From assembly GCF_900169715.1 (NCBI RefSeq), contig NZ_LT835161.1, forward strand, positions 700,875 to 764,874: a stretch of DNA of 64,000 nucleotides. The letters are read 5' to 3'. A program made the position numbers and the translations under genes. Below are positions 62,640 through 64,000 of this stretch, one piece after another (positions within the stretch are counted from its first letter, which is position 1; each line of letters starts with the position of its first letter). The notes beneath the pieces were generated by a model. It saw nothing but the letters and a program-made list of their open reading frames with translations. It was not told the DNA's origin and did not search any database. Origin of the DNA: Kocuria massiliensis. Its GTDB lineage: Bacteria > Actinomycetota > Actinomycetes > Actinomycetales > Micrococcaceae.

Positions 62640-63722
62640 ATGCCCAAACCCCAGACCCTTCGCCTCCGTACCCGGCGTTCGCGACGTCCCACATGGGGAG
62701 CAGTCGCAGGGGTCGTGACGTTCGTGTTAGTGGCGGCGGGCGCTCTCTTGCCTCCGCGGTTCGTTACCGAATCGGCGGGGCCGACGTTCAACACCATAGG
62801 GGAACATCAGGGTCAGCAGCTGATCTCCATTACGGGGATGCCGACGTATCGACCCAGCGGCAATCTGGACATGACGACGGTGTACGTTTCGGGAGGCCCC
62901 AACGGTCCGACCAGTGCCTTGAACGTGTTGAGTGCCTGGCTCGACCACGATCGTACGGCTCTGCCGTCCGATGCGCTCTACGATCCCAAATTGACGCAAA
63001 AGCAGGTCAGCTCCCAAAACACCTCGGACATGACGGACTCCCAGTCGTCGGCACAGGCCGCGGCGTCGAGCTATCTGGGAATTGACTACACCACGACGTT
63101 GACCGTGATGGGCGCTACCGATGATGCCGCGGCCCGTCTGGATCACGGCGACGTCTTGACCTCCGTGAATGGAACCCCCCTCAAAAATTACGATCAGCTG
63201 AAGAAGACTCTGGCTGATGGCAAGGGTGCGCCCTTGAAACTTGGGTATAAACCTCGCGGAGGTGCAGAGCAGACGGTCACGGTTGAACCGAAGCGCGATT
63301 CTTCCTCCGGACAATATCGACTCGGCCTGTATCTCAAGACCGACTATTCCTTCCCATTCCAGGTCAAGTATGGCCTGGAGCAAGTTGGTGGGCCGAGCGC
63401 CGGAATGATGTTCACGCTCGGGATCATCGACGAGCTCACCAAAGGCGACATGACCGGCGGGCATCATTTTGCCGGCACGGGAACCATCGATACTTCCGGA
63501 AAGGTTGGACCGATCGGGGGAATCCGGCAAAAGATGATTGGTGCTAAGGACGATGGGGCCACCGTGTTCTTGGCACCTGCGGATAACTGCGACGAAGTCG
63601 TTGGTCATATTCCCGACGGGATGAAAGTTGTCAAGGTCAGTAATTTGAAAGATTCCGTGCATGCGGTGGAGTCGATCGGGCAGGGCGAGGACCCGTCGAG
63701 CCTGCCTCAGTGCACCGGCTGA
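62640..63722 (+). CDS. Lon-like PDZ-domain serine protease (YlbL type)
   Basis: 360-residue membrane-anchored protease. A basic start (MPKPQTLRLRTRRSRRP) precedes one helix (WGAVAGVVTFVLVAAGALLPP); a PDZ domain follows (GATDDAAARLDHGDVLTSVNGTPL). The Lon-type catalytic dyad is S253 in GGPSAGMMF and K298 in GGIRQKMIGAK, 45 residues apart. It probably faces the outside or the membrane surface. ATG at 62640 has AGAGAG before it; the longer frame to 62541 is unconserved. Confidence 0.93.
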   Translation: MPKPQTLRLRTRRSRRPTWGAVAGVVTFVLVAAGALLPPRFVTESAGPTFNTIGEHQGQQLISITGMPTYRPSGNLDMTTVYVSGGPNGPTSALNVLSAWLDHDRTALPSDALYDPKLTQKQVSSQNTSDMTDSQSSAQAAASSYLGIDYTTTLTVMGATDDAAARLDHGDVLTSVNGTPLKNYDQLKKTLADGKGAPLKLGYKPRGGAEQTVTVEPKRDSSSGQYRLGLYLKTDYSFPFQVKYGLEQVGGPSAGMMFTLGIIDELTKGDMTGGHHFAGTGTIDTSGKVGPIGGIRQKMIGAKDDGATVFLAPADNCDEVVGHIPDGMKVVKVSNLKDSVHAVESIGQGEDPSSLPQCTG

Positions 63723-63763
63723 AACCTGCGCTGGCGGCAGATTGGGCTCCGTCATGAGTGGAG

Positions 63764-63792
63764 TTGCACACCATAAACAGGCAAAATAGATG
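63764..63792 (+). promoter_or_regulatory. Candidate promoter of the UPF0182 gene
   Basis: TTGCAC (63764-63769) and TAGATG (63787-63792) are spaced by 17 bp, resembling a housekeeping promoter. It would place the hairpin at 63793 in the 5' leader. Confidence 0.35.
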
Positions 63793-63832
63793 GTCACGGC
63801 GATTGAACGGTGGACATCGATCACGCCGTGAC
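63793..63832 (+). terminator. Hairpin downstream of the PDZ protease gene
   Basis: 9-bp stem (63793-63801 GTCACGGCG with 63824-63832 CGCCGTGAC). It lies between the PDZ protease and the next gene. No T-run is present, so it could instead belong to the leader of the next gene. Confidence 0.5.
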
Positions 63833-63893
63833 GTGAGACTCGCCAAGGCAGTCTCTCCTCGTCTTTATTTCGCACTGCTAGTTGAGGAATCCC

Positions 63894-64000
63894 GTGGCCA
63901 CAGGACCAACGTCTCCCCATTCATCCACTTCGTCGTCGGGCTCGCGTCCGAAGAAGCGTGGCCGCCCCCTGTTGACGACGTTCATCATCGTCGTCGCCCT
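63894..64000 (+). CDS. UPF0182 family membrane protein, N-terminus only
   Basis: GTG at 63894 with GAGG 7 nt upstream opens a frame running off the window. The 35 visible residues (Ser/Thr-rich, then SRPKKRGRPLLTTFIIVVA) match the basic segment and the first membrane helix of UPF0182 proteins, which follow the YlbL-type protease gene in mycobacteria and relatives. Assignment rests largely on this gene order. Confidence 0.65.
   Translation, partial: MATGPTSPHSSTSSSGSRPKKRGRPLLTTFIIVVA

Overview
This 64 kb window is a gene-dense chromosomal segment from an actinomycete. It most resembles a medium-GC member of the Micrococcaceae (Arthrobacter/Rothia/Kocuria/Nesterenkonia relatives), but the genus cannot be fixed from sequence alone. 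Indicators are a monomeric NADP-isocitrate dehydrogenase, the mycothiol enzyme MshB, the fdxA-dapC pair, a HemQ-dependent (coproporphyrin) heme pathway, the AdnAB-NudC-UvrD2 DNA-repair block, and small actinobacterial families DUF3107, DUF3117 and DUF2342. There are many GTG/TTG starts and 4-nt stop/start overlaps. I found no rRNA, tRNA, CRISPR array, prophage or insertion sequence.

Layout. 1-332: two abruptly joined gene fragments, an aminotransferase on the minus strand and the C-terminus of a DUF2382 stress protein on the plus strand. 0.5-6 kb: icd, a Nudix hydrolase, a short or broken secreted protein, pcp and pgi. 6.3-8.1 kb: a BCCT osmolyte transporter. 8.4-13.9 kb: a Dpp/Opp peptide ABC importer with a lipoprotein, two permeases and one fused double ATPase. 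14.1-17.4 kb: typA/bipA and an mshB-like deacetylase fused to a membrane domain. 17.5-25.6 kb: fdxA, dapC, gltA, galE, dapD, dapE, a small membrane protein and a PIG-V-like mannosyltransferase. 25.6-30.5 kb: DUF3117, tatB, mrp, a DUF1003 protein, a soluble MgtE-N/CBS protein and a GSP17M-like stress protein. 30.6-36.9 kb: aminopeptidase P, a PHP phosphoesterase, an orphan beta-class DNA methyltransferase, a DEAD-box RNA helicase, DUF3107 and a TetR regulator.

37.0-47.5 kb holds an almost complete heme locus: hemA divergent from hemE-cgoX-hemQ-cpfC-hemC-hemD-hemB-hemL. It covers glutamyl-tRNA to heme b by the C5 and coproporphyrin-dependent routes, and most genes are translationally coupled. 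47.6-59.4 kb is a genome-maintenance block: a DnaQ-like exonuclease, AdnA and AdnB, a phosphotransferase, NudC and UvrD2. 59.5-64 kb continues with an uncharacterised Cys-rich protein resembling TOMM cyclodehydratase/ThiF-like proteins, a YgjP-type metallopeptidase, a DUF2342 zinc-metalloprotease homologue, a Lon-like PDZ protease (YlbL type) and the first codons of a UPF0182 membrane protein. From family knowledge, this gene order resembles the Mycobacterium Rv3202c-Rv3193c region.

Most of the window is core genome, and I see no clear new defence or mobile system. The observations most worth following up are the chimeric left end, an AdnA whose helicase motor motifs look degenerate, the MshB-membrane fusion, the orphan methyltransferase in an RNA-helicase operon, and the Cys-rich ThiF-like protein lying among a helicase and several proteases.
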